Notes: generated from the sequence alone by a model not told the origin. A DNA stretch of 64,000 nt from Mucilaginibacter sabulilitoris (GCF_034262375.1 NZ_CP139558.1:5642001-5706000), one strand, 5' to 3'. Shown: positions 53,601 to 60,824, counted from the first letter of the stretch. Made by a program: numbers and translations.

Positions 53601-55123
53601 ACCGTTACATCATAGGTTCCGTTAGGTACTTTAGCTTCCCAATAACCTTCTATCTTTACCCCGTTAAATGTACCGCCAACAGTGCTTATGGTATTGGCCT
53701 GCATATGTATTAAAGTAGCAAGTAAAATATCTTCGGGCAGGTTACGGTTACGCGTGTTGGGCGTTAGATTGAGCAAACTTCCGTCGGTCCTTTTTCGCCA
53801 GCCAAATTCAAATCCGCTTCCCTGGTACAAGCCTGTTCGCAGGCCATAAGGCTGTCCGTAATCTCTTATATAACCTAACGGAGGTACGGTTTGTGGGTCC
53901 TGAAAGTTAATCTTCATTGTTTGCTGCTGTACAGCATTTATAACATTAAGATTAACTAATAATGTAGCCGGTTGGTAACCAGGCGCAGCAGCAGTAACTA
54001 TGGCCTGATATGTACCTGCATTAGTAGTAGAATCTATAGCAGCAGAGTTAAATACTATGGTATCGGTAGGGTTTTGAGGTAAGTTCAACCAATCAGCATT
54101 GGTTTTTGTTAACGTATAAGTAGGGTGCCCCTGGGTTGATTGGATGCATACCAGCTGCGGTATAACATTCCCCCCCTTTATTAATGTAAAGTTCAGCGTG
54201 GCTGGTGCAAAAGAGAGTACTTTTACAGTGGCTGGTTCAAGATTAGTTATCGCCAGATCATCAAAGTTATAGGTTATGGGTGCGGTCCCATTTCGATAAC
54301 TTGCATATATACCGGCATAAGCCGTACTATCAATCAAACCCATCCCGGTTATGTTAACCGTGCGCGAAGTATAGGCCGCCCCGGCACTAATAAAGTTAAC
54401 TCCATCGGTTGAATAAAAACCCTCGGCTGTACGCGCTGCCGAATCGATCACCAAACGTAATGTTACTGTTTTAGTATTAAGTCCGCTTATAGCCGCGGTT
54501 ATACGCTGATCGGGATTGGCATTTCCGGTAGCGTTGCTTGATACATCGTTAAGCTCTTTTCTTAACTCTACCTTATTTCCGTTTATATTGAGCTTAACAT
54601 AGGTTCTATCGTTTAAACCATACCATAACCCGGCCTGTTGAGATTGTGTGCCATTGTATGGGTTTATTACTTTAACATCCAACTGTAGCTTTTTAATTGC
54701 CGCAATTTTCACCCCAAGAACATTTAGCTGATTATTAGCAGTTAAAAAATCAATTCCTTTATTGCTCACCAACTGCAATCTGCCGGCAGCAAGCGCTATT
54801 TTTGATGGTTCGTAACCCGGTACCTGGGTATTGGATGGCAGCCCATCTGCAGCTAACCTAACACCCGAATAATTATTTATTGTTGTAAAGCCTGTTCCAA
54901 GCCCATTTTTATCGGCTATGGTATTACTTACAGCAGAATTGAATGACAGATTATAGGGTAAATTAACCTTTACTGCACTACATGGCAAGGTACTTACATG
55001 ATCACAGGTATCTAATTGCGGGTATGCCATTACTTCATAGCAATGAGCATAAGCAAAATTAATGATACTTAATATGCTAAAACAAAACGATAATATAATT
55101 CTAAGTGTCAAAATTTTGGCCAT
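50660..55123 (-). CDS. Giant secreted lectin/malectin/beta-propeller protein with T9SS sorting domain
   Basis: 1487 aa from the ATG at 55121-55123. Order: signal peptide; concanavalin-like module (TLPCSAVKVNLPYNLSFN to ITYNFDDLAITNL, about 40-300); a BACON-like Ig; malectin-like (INFQDPQTVPPLGYIRDYGQ); Big_5-like Ig (RPYVVSSTPANGAINIPVST); sorbosone-dehydrogenase-type propeller (STRDHMVNGLSFGPDNALYI, GVRNAYDLVWHTNGQLYLPT); another Ig; and a T9SS domain (LQAYPNPNGGGPLYVKLRNF). It is the first gene of the minus-strand locus, behind a 534-bp divergent gap with an upstream box and the leader element. The enzymatic activity of the propeller is unproven. Confidence 0.82.
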   Translation of the reverse strand: MAKILTLRIILSFCFSILSIINFAYAHCYEVMAYPQLDTCDHVSTLPCSAVKVNLPYNLSFNSAVSNTIADKNGLGTGFTTINNYSGVRLAADGLPSNTQVPGYEPSKIALAAGRLQLVSNKGIDFLTANNQLNVLGVKIAAIKKLQLDVKVINPYNGTQSQQAGLWYGLNDRTYVKLNINGNKVELRKELNDVSSNATGNANPDQRITAAISGLNTKTVTLRLVIDSAARTAEGFYSTDGVNFISAGAAYTSRTVNITGMGLIDSTAYAGIYASYRNGTAPITYNFDDLAITNLEPATVKVLSFAPATLNFTLIKGGNVIPQLVCIQSTQGHPTYTLTKTNADWLNLPQNPTDTIVFNSAAIDSTTNAGTYQAIVTAAAPGYQPATLLVNLNVINAVQQQTMKINFQDPQTVPPLGYIRDYGQPYGLRTGLYQGSGFEFGWRKRTDGSLLNLTPNTRNRNLPEDILLATLIHMQANTISTVGGTFNGVKIEGYWEAKVPNGTYDVTVSVGDGTVNASPEKHSINIEGVNAINLFIPSGKQGTIGRFKSATTRVTVADEYLTINADGGINTKLNFANIVPVSLNPYLYWATTNQNLLIKKGSPVTNSVSVSLGSSNNLATAYNVAVTYASGATGWISLNPAQTGVQPNVAFNYTAAKNLPVGIYKATVKATSGQFTSAVLPVQISVVDSLRPYVVSSTPANGAINIPVSTVSIAANNLRVPVVAGFQGGVDNSTITNASVKLYKQVDTSLTLVPGVVQGTGGGDAISFSPSSSLLPNTIYKFVITSDVKSYAGAAFAPYEATFTTEAAKIDSSTLLNAQFTKIAVPGTQNKKYSSVKIGPDDKFYALRLDGAIERYIINHADGSLTLDKTIRTLINKYGNRSAIGLAFDPRSTATNVIVWVSHSSAGLTTAPAFDGNISRLSGDSLQNEQLMVTKLPRSTRDHMVNGLSFGPDNALYICQGSNSSAGSFDNDWQRAESLLSGTVLRLDTTKLNAFVLPLNVQTTSTQSVINSAPAVAATMSDGTYNPYGSNSPLTIYASGVRNAYDLVWHTNGQLYLPTNGSGGGGNSPASVAGTRRPDGSLYNGPVIPATTGVQVQNDWLFRVNPDKPVGYYGHPNPLRGEYVINRGFADNPLYSPAIVADIRYRPAYNFGLNNSPDGALEYKSNTFNGVLKGKLLVCRFSGGGDIIVMQPGSLVKDNSVGSDDRIYDIVKVTTGSGNSGLVGMSGFANPLDITEDVVNGNLYVIEYNWNDNPNLISQITLLKVTGSSPPPAMLSLTAVPQTAANEYQDKEYEVTLSNRGDRTVKVKDISIYGTDASKVKIANIPLPNKKAPLILKKNSSLTFKVYLRSPLKDALNAKLKVTSIEDTIKVVDVSGAQIIDSVKKNGGEKEATKDLKGDERVLQAYPNPNGGGPLYVKLRNFKVNEVVTISLYSMDGKKLKTIKITTNAQGQADTHFEIKPDRNKYYIIRAVYSSGFKYAKILINSP

Positions 55124-55242
55124 AGTCAATCGTAAATTTTGGGGGAACCAATAAATGAATGATTTTAGGAATGAAACAGTACTTGTAGCATTCCTTATCG
55201 AACCTTTGCGGTCTCGAATGTTACAGCTTAAATCTTGAATAC

Positions 55243-55268
55243 GCTTCGCTCTTTCGCTTACATAGCAA
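55243..55268 (-). promoter_or_regulatory. 26-nt leader element, copy before the giant secreted protein
   Basis: On the minus strand it reads TTGCTATGTAAGCGAAA, then GA, then GCGAAGC, preceded by ACGC. CGCTT and AAGCG can pair around GCTATGT, giving a compact hairpin. It lies 119 nt before the ATG. See the second copy at 43651-43676. Confidence 0.6.
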
Positions 55269-55360
55269 GCGTTTCGGCAAATAAATATTGCCTTTTGTAA
55301 GTCACAAGTTTACTTAATATGTGGCAAAAAAACGGCTTTACAGAGCTGCTTGTACAGTAA

Positions 55361-55380
55361 TTGTGTAATTGTGAGAAAAA
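55361..55380 (-). promoter_or_regulatory. Upstream box, copy before the giant secreted protein
   Basis: On the minus strand it reads TTTTTCTCACAATTACACAA, matching the box except for its first base. It points toward the gene starting at 55123, about 238 bp downstream, and lies 92 bp upstream of the leader element. Confidence 0.45.
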
Positions 55381-55657
55381 AATCAGGCATTATATATCGT
55401 GGCTTTATTGGCACTGAACAATTTGTTAATAAGCCATTTTTAACATATAAGTGCTATAACTGTGCAAAAATCCAGTGTCACTTTACAAGTTTTCACAAAT
55501 TGCTGCACAACCTTACCACAGCCCAAAATCATGCCTCCTTTTGGGTTAATTTAGAATAATTAATAATCTATGCGATTTTTTAACATTTAAAAACAACAGA
55601 AAAGGGATTTAGAGCACTAAAGTCAATAAATACAATACCTAATTAAATACATTACTT

Positions 55658-56179
55658 ATGAAAAACGGTGAAAAAAATTGGATGGTGCTTTATACGAGGT
55701 CAAGGTGGGAAAAAAAGGTTGATCAACTATTAAAGGATCAGAACTTCAATTCTTTTTGCCCGCTTGTTAAAACAAACAGGCAATGGGTTGACAGAAATAA
55801 GGTAGTCGAGGTTCCATTATTCAGGTCATACCTTTTTGTTCAGGCAAATCACCAGGAGCAATCCAGGATCATGCAAACCTCCGGAGTAGTAAATTTTATA
55901 TCGCACTGTGGTAAACCGGCAACAATTAATGATACCGAGATTGAACGGATAAAACTCATTGTAAAACAATATACCGATATCGAGGCCATATCTTTAGAAA
56001 ACATCAATATTGGCGACTCGGTAAAGGTTATTAATGGGCCCCTATTAAATCATAAGGGAGAAATAGCCCAGGTACAGGGCAGATCGGTTGTTATGGTTAT
56101 AGATAATATCAATTGTGCTCTTACCGTAAAAATAAATCGCAAGGAGCTTTCACATACAAATCAGTTATTGTTTTCTTAA
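55658..56179 (+). CDS. UpxY-type NusG paralogue (specialised transcription antiterminator)
   Basis: 173 aa. The NusG N-terminal domain covers about residues 6-105 (NWMVLYTRSRWEKKVDQLLK, VPLFRSYLFVQANHQEQSRI, GVVNFISHCGKPATI) and a KOW domain follows (NIGDSVKVINGPLLNHKGEI). Proteins of this type in Bacteroides (UpxY) ride on RNA polymerase and allow it to read through long capsule operons. Here the gene is divergent from the 30-kb exopolysaccharide locus instead of leading it. The repeated leader elements in front of that locus are its best candidate targets. Confidence 0.92.
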   Translation: MKNGEKNWMVLYTRSRWEKKVDQLLKDQNFNSFCPLVKTNRQWVDRNKVVEVPLFRSYLFVQANHQEQSRIMQTSGVVNFISHCGKPATINDTEIERIKLIVKQYTDIEAISLENINIGDSVKVINGPLLNHKGEIAQVQGRSVVMVIDNINCALTVKINRKELSHTNQLLFS

Positions 56180-56313
56180 AAAATGGTATAAGATTTTTTT
56201 TCGTTAATATATGAACTATGGCTTAAGTGAATATAACTTATCAACAGCATTCCGTTTTGATAAACCTTTTTAAATACTCACTTAGTTTCTGTTCAAATTA
56301 TAGATAATCGATT

Positions 56314-56667
56314 ATGGATAAACATTACGGTCAAATAGTTGAACTAATTATCAGAAAGAATGGCTTCAGCATAAGTGAACTTGCGCGCATTACACGTATG
56401 AACAGGAGGTCGGTATATAATTGGTTTAATCAAAAATATTTAAAAAAGGATATTATTTATCAGATAGGGATAATCATTAATCACGATTTTTCGGTAGAAT
56501 TTCCTGAGTTATTCAGGAAAGATGATTTTAAAATTCAAAACCCCTCAAATTTAAATGATCTTACATTCTGGGAGGCACCGAATCCATCTTTATGGAAAGA
56601 TAAATACATTGAGTTATTAGAGAAATACAATACACTGCTGATAAACAAAATAGAAAGCAACATGTAG
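56314..56667 (+). CDS. Small helix-turn-helix protein, paralogue of 58608-59015
   Basis: 117 aa. An HTH-like N-terminal domain reads MDKHYGQIVELIIRKNGFSI, then SELARITRMNRRSVYNWFNQ, KYLKKDIIYQIGIIINHDFS and VEFPELFRKDDF. The C-terminus has a short helix (LWKDKYIELLEKYNTLLINK). No signal peptide or membrane span. The layout is that of a phage-repressor-like DNA-binding protein, but I do not recognise a named family. It is 134 bp downstream of the UpxY-like gene and may be co-transcribed; a terminator follows. Confidence 0.75.
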   Translation: MDKHYGQIVELIIRKNGFSISELARITRMNRRSVYNWFNQKYLKKDIIYQIGIIINHDFSVEFPELFRKDDFKIQNPSNLNDLTFWEAPNPSLWKDKYIELLEKYNTLLINKIESNM

Positions 56668-56705
56668 TGTAAAAAATCCTTTTTTAGTACAGATCAGTTA
56701 ATTAG

Positions 56706-56738
56706 AACCGTATTCCTTTCAGAATACGGTTTCTTTTT
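56706..56738 (+). terminator. Rho-independent terminator after the first small HTH gene
   Basis: Perfect 10-bp arms AACCGTATTC and GAATACGGTT with a 6-nt loop, followed by TCTTTTTAAA. It ends the plus-strand unit of the UpxY-like and HTH genes. Confidence 0.85.
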
Positions 56739-56851
56739 AAAAGAAAATATTTGAAAAAAATCACTATTGGGAAATAGTATATTATAAGGGGTATTAAAAA
56801 CGTATAATTATATCGGGCATAATTAGGTAAGAAGCTCCTGATATAAATCAG

Positions 56852-56900
56852 CGTAAATAAATAAAGCAGCATGAATTTCATGCTGCTTTATTTATTTACG
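56852..56900. terminator. Perfect 24-bp hairpin 3' of the lipoprotein gene, likely bidirectional terminator
   Basis: Two perfect 24-nt arms (starting CGTAAATAAATAAAGCAGC) meet around a single central T. It starts 12 nt after the stop of the minus-strand lipoprotein gene. The A/T-rich outer stem can act as the U-tract in either direction. Confidence 0.7.
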
Positions 56901-56912
56901 AATTGTTAAGTT

Positions 56913-57362
56913 TTAAGGAACCAATATCACAGAATTCCATGGTACGTTAACCTTTCTAACTGCCGAGTTACGGAATATTTGTTTTTCTTCCCTGCTGTAT
57001 ACGCTCATCTCTACTCTCTGATCCTTATCTGTAGGGGTTATCGTTATATCCAGGCTATATTTGGTTTGATACCTGAAAGTATACGTTGCTGTACTGGCAT
57101 CAATATCATAATCATTAAGCTTCTCCCCTGTACCAAAGGTTACATGGCATTTACTTTCGCAGGTTACTATTATTTTTCCATAGCCGTAATAGCTCTCAGT
57201 TGGGGTTACCTCCTGTACTTTTTTACAACTTGTCCCCACCATTATTAATATGGCCGATAATATTAACCCTACCTTTTTTCCTCGGTTTAAAATCGACAAA
57301 AAGGGCGCAATACTCATGCCTACCGGTTCAATCTCACTAAATTTTTTGTTAAAATTTTTCAT
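56913..57362 (-). CDS. Lipoprotein of unknown function
   Basis: 149 aa. A long N-terminal stretch precedes a lipoprotein signal (VGLILSAILIMVGTSCKK, Cys at about residue 46); a later start at Met16 would give a more normal signal. The mature part is a compact beta-rich domain of about 100 residues (YYGYGKIIVTCESKCHVTFG, TATYTFRYQTKYSLDITITP, VNVPWNSVILVP) with one Cys pair (CESKC). The family is not recognised. It carries an upstream box 85 bp before its start, like the polysaccharide genes, so it probably belongs to the same regulon. Confidence 0.65.
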   Translation of the reverse strand: MKNFNKKFSEIEPVGMSIAPFLSILNRGKKVGLILSAILIMVGTSCKKVQEVTPTESYYGYGKIIVTCESKCHVTFGTGEKLNDYDIDASTATYTFRYQTKYSLDITITPTDKDQRVEMSVYSREEKQIFRNSAVRKVNVPWNSVILVP

Positions 57363-57740
57363 ACTCGTACTGTTTAATTAAGTAAATGTAAAACATCCAT
57401 ATAGTAGAATTCCGGTTAAACTCAAAGTGTATATCATAATGTGAAAATGTGTAGAACTCTGAGAAATGATGGAAAAACTATCACAATAAGCAAGTAAATA
57501 AGTGAACAGGTGTCCACTTTTCATAAATTTTAATCCGGTGACTTTGGGGATAATTTGTAATGATGTTTTTGATTGAGGTTAGCCCTTTTATTTGAAATTG
57601 TGTGAATTTAATTGTTCAAATAACGGGAAGGGGGGTTTACAAAAAATTACTGTTTAAAATGATAGATTTGATTGACTATGAAATTGTATTCATCAGAATT
57701 AACAATTTAACAAATAGAATATTCAACTAATACAATTAAT
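57363..57740. other. Intergenic region with an upstream box
   Basis: 378 bp between the divergent lipoprotein gene and the small peptide frame. One upstream box lies at 57447-57467. Otherwise AT-rich with no supported gene. Confidence 0.5.
57447..57467 (-). promoter_or_regulatory. Upstream box, copy before the lipoprotein gene
   Basis: On the minus strand it begins ATTTCTCAGAG and ends TCTACACAT, an exact match to both halves of the box with 6 nt between ATTTCTCA and TACACAT. It points toward the lipoprotein gene, 85 bp downstream. Confidence 0.45.
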
Positions 57741-57821
57741 ATGGAAGGGTTAATTACAGTATTGTTTTTAGCGAATATTCTGGTTTGGGCTTACAACAGG
57801 TCAAAGCAAAAAATGAATTAG
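57741..57821 (+). CDS. Possible 26-residue single-span membrane peptide
   Basis: ATG at 57741 to TAG at 57821. The peptide MEGLITVLFLANILVWAYNR followed by SKQKMN is a hydrophobic helix with a basic tail, the shape of small membrane peptides. It precedes the response regulator gene by 54 bp. Support is only the sequence character; it could be chance. Confidence 0.3.
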   Translation: MEGLITVLFLANILVWAYNRSKQKMN

Positions 57822-57875
57822 CATCCCTAAGCGATTCTTTGCGTACTATCCGTTAACCAGTAATTTTTTTTCAAA

Positions 57876-58268
57876 ATGAGTAGGCTTATTGTATTGGATG
57901 ATAACCAGATTGAACTATTCATTATCAAAAAAATGTTAATGAAATACAAAGCATTTGATGATACGCTATATAGTACGGATGGTAGAAATGTGCTCAAATT
58001 TCTGCAGTTGAACAAGTTAAAAGAAAGCAGTTTGCCCGAATTACTTTTTATTGATCTTCACATGCCCAAATTAAGTGGCTGGCATTTTTTAGACAGGTTA
58101 AAAACTTTTTACCCAGAATTGCAAAAACAAATAAATGTGTATATCATCACTTCGTCCGTAGACCCGCGCGACATTAGGAAAATGGATAACTACCCCTTTG
58201 TTAAATCTTATCTGATCAAACCCTTAACCGGCGAGGTTTTAGAGTCAATTGTACGCGATATTAATTAA
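57876..58268 (+). CDS. Single-domain response regulator (CheY-like receiver)
   Basis: 130 aa receiver domain with no output domain. Acidic pocket DDNQ near residue 8, phosphoacceptor Asp in LLFIDLHMPKLSGWHFLDRL, Thr/Ser switch in YIITSSVD, and Lys in SYLIKPLTGEV. Such stand-alone receivers in Bacteroidota are phosphorylated by hybrid kinases and bind partner proteins. It lies between two paralogous HTH genes at the edge of the exopolysaccharide locus. No cognate kinase is in the window. Confidence 0.9.
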   Translation: MSRLIVLDDNQIELFIIKKMLMKYKAFDDTLYSTDGRNVLKFLQLNKLKESSLPELLFIDLHMPKLSGWHFLDRLKTFYPELQKQINVYIITSSVDPRDIRKMDNYPFVKSYLIKPLTGEVLESIVRDIN

Positions 58269-58607
58269 GCGACATTTAACCAGCATTTAAAACCTGCCTG
58301 TGTGAATTATTATTAAGCGTATGTATAACAGGTATTATTTAATTGTGAAATCCCTTCACAAATTATAAAAATTTTAACTTTTTTCTTGATTTTTAAAACA
58401 AACTGCAACAATATATGTATATTGTTAAAGCATTTTGATTTTGAAATTATCATTTTACGTATTTGTCCCTATATATTACGTGTTTATATTAAAAGGGTAT
58501 TCATTATTAATACTAATTTTAAATTAAATACCATGCTGATCCTTCTTGATAAAGCAAATTTTGAAACTGGAATATGATTGTTAAAATTTTACTTATTTAA
58601 TTGAGCT
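58269..58607. other. AT-rich intergenic region before the second small HTH gene
   Basis: 339 bp. A short palindrome TTGTGAA-N5-TTCACAA (58343-58361) is visible but too short to call. No gene or terminator is supported. Confidence 0.4.
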
Positions 58608-59015
58608 ATGGACAAACATTACGGCCAAATAGTTGAATACAGGGTTAGGAAAAATGGTTACTGCATCAGTGACCTGGGTAGGTGTATGAAAGTAAACAGA
58701 AGATCCATTTACAACTGGTTCAATCAAAAACATTTAAAAAGAGATGTTATATTTAGGATTGGGTGTATCATAAGACATGACTTTGCCCAGGAATTTCCTG
58801 AAATTTTTGAACCGGATGACTTCAAGGTTATTTATAATGTACCTGAGCTGCCAACGCGCAATCCTTTGAGCTTTGATTATAACGAACAAGAGTGTTGGAA
58901 AAATAAATACCTCACTCTATTAGAAAAATACAATGAAGCTCTATTACAGAGCACAGAAGTATCATCTGAGTACAGTTCGTTAATATCTTCTCTGGAATTG
59001 CCGAAAGAAGCCTAA
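58608..59015 (+). CDS. Small helix-turn-helix protein, paralogue of 56314-56667
   Basis: 135 aa. The first 80 residues closely follow the other paralogue: MDKHYGQIVEYRVRKNGYCI, NRRSIYNWFNQKHLKRDVIF, HDFAQEFPEIFEPDDFK. The C-terminus is longer and acidic (ECWKNKYLTLLEKYNEALLQ then a Ser/Glu-rich tail). It is a DNA-binding candidate without ligand domain. Two copies within 2.3 kb imply duplication in place, possibly giving two regulators with related target sites. Family not recognised. Confidence 0.75.
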   Translation: MDKHYGQIVEYRVRKNGYCISDLGRCMKVNRRSIYNWFNQKHLKRDVIFRIGCIIRHDFAQEFPEIFEPDDFKVIYNVPELPTRNPLSFDYNEQECWKNKYLTLLEKYNEALLQSTEVSSEYSSLISSLELPKEA

Positions 59016-59430
59016 CTCCTGAATCTGAAAACTGTAATCTCTCAGCTTAGCATTATGCTTTAGCTGTCATGCTACTTCCTGCGCTGTGTTCTGTTCAGTT
59101 ATAATCAGATCAATTCCTCCTATCTTCTTGTTTACTACTTTTCAGTTAATTAAATCATTAACATATCGTTAAAAAAGCTATATTTTTTGCGTTAAAAGCA
59201 AAATCACATTGCTTTATTACAAATTTTTCAAACTTTTTTTTGTAACAAATTCAATACACTAAGTTTTTCGTAAAGTGCTGAAAACTAAAGCAAATAAGCG
59301 TAAAATATACAGTTTAAAATTGTTTCAAGGTATTTAATTTTTATCAAATTATTAATTATAAAGATATTTCGTGCAACATTTTTAACAAAAGTAACGTTTA
59401 GCTAATACTATTAATTAAAAATACCCGCTT
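59016..59430. other. AT-rich intergenic region before the GH-A lipoprotein gene
   Basis: 415 bp. A hairpin at 59043-59066 (CAGCT-AGCAT-ATGCT-AGCTG) may end the HTH transcript although no T-run follows. A promoter-like pair lies at 59239-59267. No gene is supported. Confidence 0.45.
59239..59267 (+). promoter_or_regulatory. Candidate promoter of the GH-A lipoprotein gene
   Basis: TTTG followed after 17 nt by TAAGTTTT resembles the Bacteroidota -33/-7 pattern, with the same spacing as the candidate before the pectin operon. It would give a 5' UTR of about 160 nt. Confidence 0.3.
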
Positions 59431-60531
59431 ATGTTAAAAAGAAATCAACTTAAAATTGCAAGTTTGACGGGCATCGCCTGCCTTATTTTAGCCTCTTGTT
59501 CGAGGAAGGATGACGTTCAACCATTAAACACACAATCAACAACAGAAACAACCACAACTCCCGAAACTTCAGACGAAGTTAAAACACTGGACGTATCATC
59601 CACTGCTAAAATCACAGTTTCCGGTTCCACTTTACAATTGGGCGTAGTAGGCCACCCAATGGGCGATGCGCCTTATGTTCAAACACCTGCCACTACGCAA
59701 ATTAAATTGATCAAAGGAATGGGAATGACTTGGTACAGGGTTGGTTTCCAAACCAAATCTGACGGCACCATTAGTGTTCCCTGGTTATTTGAACCGTTAC
59801 AACAGGCAGCACAGGCCGGTGGCGTAAAACTATTACCCATGTTGTACACCCGCACTTTAGATCTGTCTGCAAGCCAGTCAGCTTCTTATAAGGCCGGTAA
59901 AACATTAGGAGCTAATTTTGCTGCCAAGTACGGTAAGTATTTTACTTATTATGATCTTGGAAATGATCTTGAACTGAAATTATTGTTGCCCAACACCACG
60001 GGAACAAGCCAAACTCATTATGACAGGGCTAAGTTTAATGTCGTGGCCGCCTACCTAAAAGGAATGGACGAAGGTATCAAATCAAAAGATTCCGATGCAA
60101 AAACGATGGTGTCTGCAGGTTGGTTACATTATGGCTTTATCAGAATGTTAGACTGGTACGGTGTAAAATTTGACGTAGTGGCTTACCACTGGTATTCTGA
60201 AATGGAAGCAATTGCACCAAACAAGCCGTACTACATACCAGACATTACCAAAAAACTGGCTTCATTGTTCCCTGACAAACCTATCTGGTTTACCGAAATC
60301 GGTTTGAGGTATAAAAAAGTTAGCACGCATGAAGCGGATCAGAATGCATTTATTTCAAAATTCGTAGCTAAATGTAAAGCTAATCCTCAAGTTAAGGTGG
60401 TCATGGTTTATGAACTGTTTAACGAACCGGATAAAAGCCAGTTAGAAGCCAATTATGGTATCCTTAAATGGACCAACCCTTATACTGTTTTTGCGAAGAA
60501 AATGTCAGCTAATAACCTGACAATAAATTAA
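59431..60531 (+). CDS. GH clan-A TIM-barrel lipoprotein, paralogue of 37950-38963
   Basis: 366 aa. Lipoprotein signal ending ILASCSRK (Cys23), then a Thr/Ser/Glu-rich linker to about residue 60, then a barrel with LGVVGHPMGDAPY, AYHWYSEMEAIAP, IWFTEIGLRYKK (likely nucleophile Glu289) and VVMVYELFNEPDKS. The position that holds the acid/base Glu in the paralogue (NNEGD) reads GNDLEL here, with Asp179 in place of Glu; Glu181 nearby could substitute. It may be a polysaccharide-binding or trimming protein on the cell envelope. A strong terminator follows directly. Confidence 0.75.
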   Translation: MLKRNQLKIASLTGIACLILASCSRKDDVQPLNTQSTTETTTTPETSDEVKTLDVSSTAKITVSGSTLQLGVVGHPMGDAPYVQTPATTQIKLIKGMGMTWYRVGFQTKSDGTISVPWLFEPLQQAAQAGGVKLLPMLYTRTLDLSASQSASYKAGKTLGANFAAKYGKYFTYYDLGNDLELKLLLPNTTGTSQTHYDRAKFNVVAAYLKGMDEGIKSKDSDAKTMVSAGWLHYGFIRMLDWYGVKFDVVAYHWYSEMEAIAPNKPYYIPDITKKLASLFPDKPIWFTEIGLRYKKVSTHEADQNAFISKFVAKCKANPQVKVVMVYELFNEPDKSQLEANYGILKWTNPYTVFAKKMSANNLTIN

Positions 60532-60560
60532 TTCAGCAATAAATTAGTCAATCTTTTTAA

Positions 60561-60607
60561 AACACTCTATAAAGCTGCCTTAACCGCTTTATAGAGTGTT
60601 TTTTATT
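60561..60607 (+). terminator. Rho-independent terminator after the GH-A lipoprotein gene
   Basis: Perfect 15-bp arms AACACTCTATAAAGC and GCTTTATAGAGTGTT with a 10-nt loop, followed by TTTTATTTTA. It lies 30 nt after the stop codon. Confidence 0.9.
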
Positions 60608-60695
60608 TTATGGCAGAGCATCCGCCTTGCGTAAATCCGTTTAACTTTAGATGGCAAAAACTCATGTAATCATACTTGAATATCCTGCCACGCAC

Positions 60696-60715
60696 ATTTC
60701 TCACTTTGTACACAA
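60696..60715 (+). promoter_or_regulatory. Upstream box, copy before the acyltransferase gene
   Basis: ATTTCTCACTTTGTACACAA, an exact match to both halves of the box. It points toward the acyltransferase gene, 109 bp downstream. Confidence 0.45.
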
Positions 60716-60824
60716 TTAAGTATCAAAACGGGCATTTAACACCCGTTTACGGCCTATTTTTAATAATTTGTTGGCGTTTTTAGACATTATCATGATGAGA
60801 TAATGTTCGGCAATAAAATATATA

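Larger units (their letters stand above)
55124..55657. other. Divergent control region between the giant-protein gene and the UpxY/NusG-like gene
   Basis: 534 bp. It contains the leader element at 55243-55268 and an upstream box at 55361-55380, both reading toward the giant-protein gene. The right part (55400-55657) is AT-rich and must hold the promoter of the UpxY-like gene, but no clear motif is seen there. Confidence 0.6.

Noticed and set aside
58343..58361. Palindrome TTGTGAA-N5-TTCACAA, like a CRP/FNR site
   Set aside because: Arms are only 7 bp, the spacing differs from CRP sites, no such regulator gene is near, and the surroundings are AT-rich.
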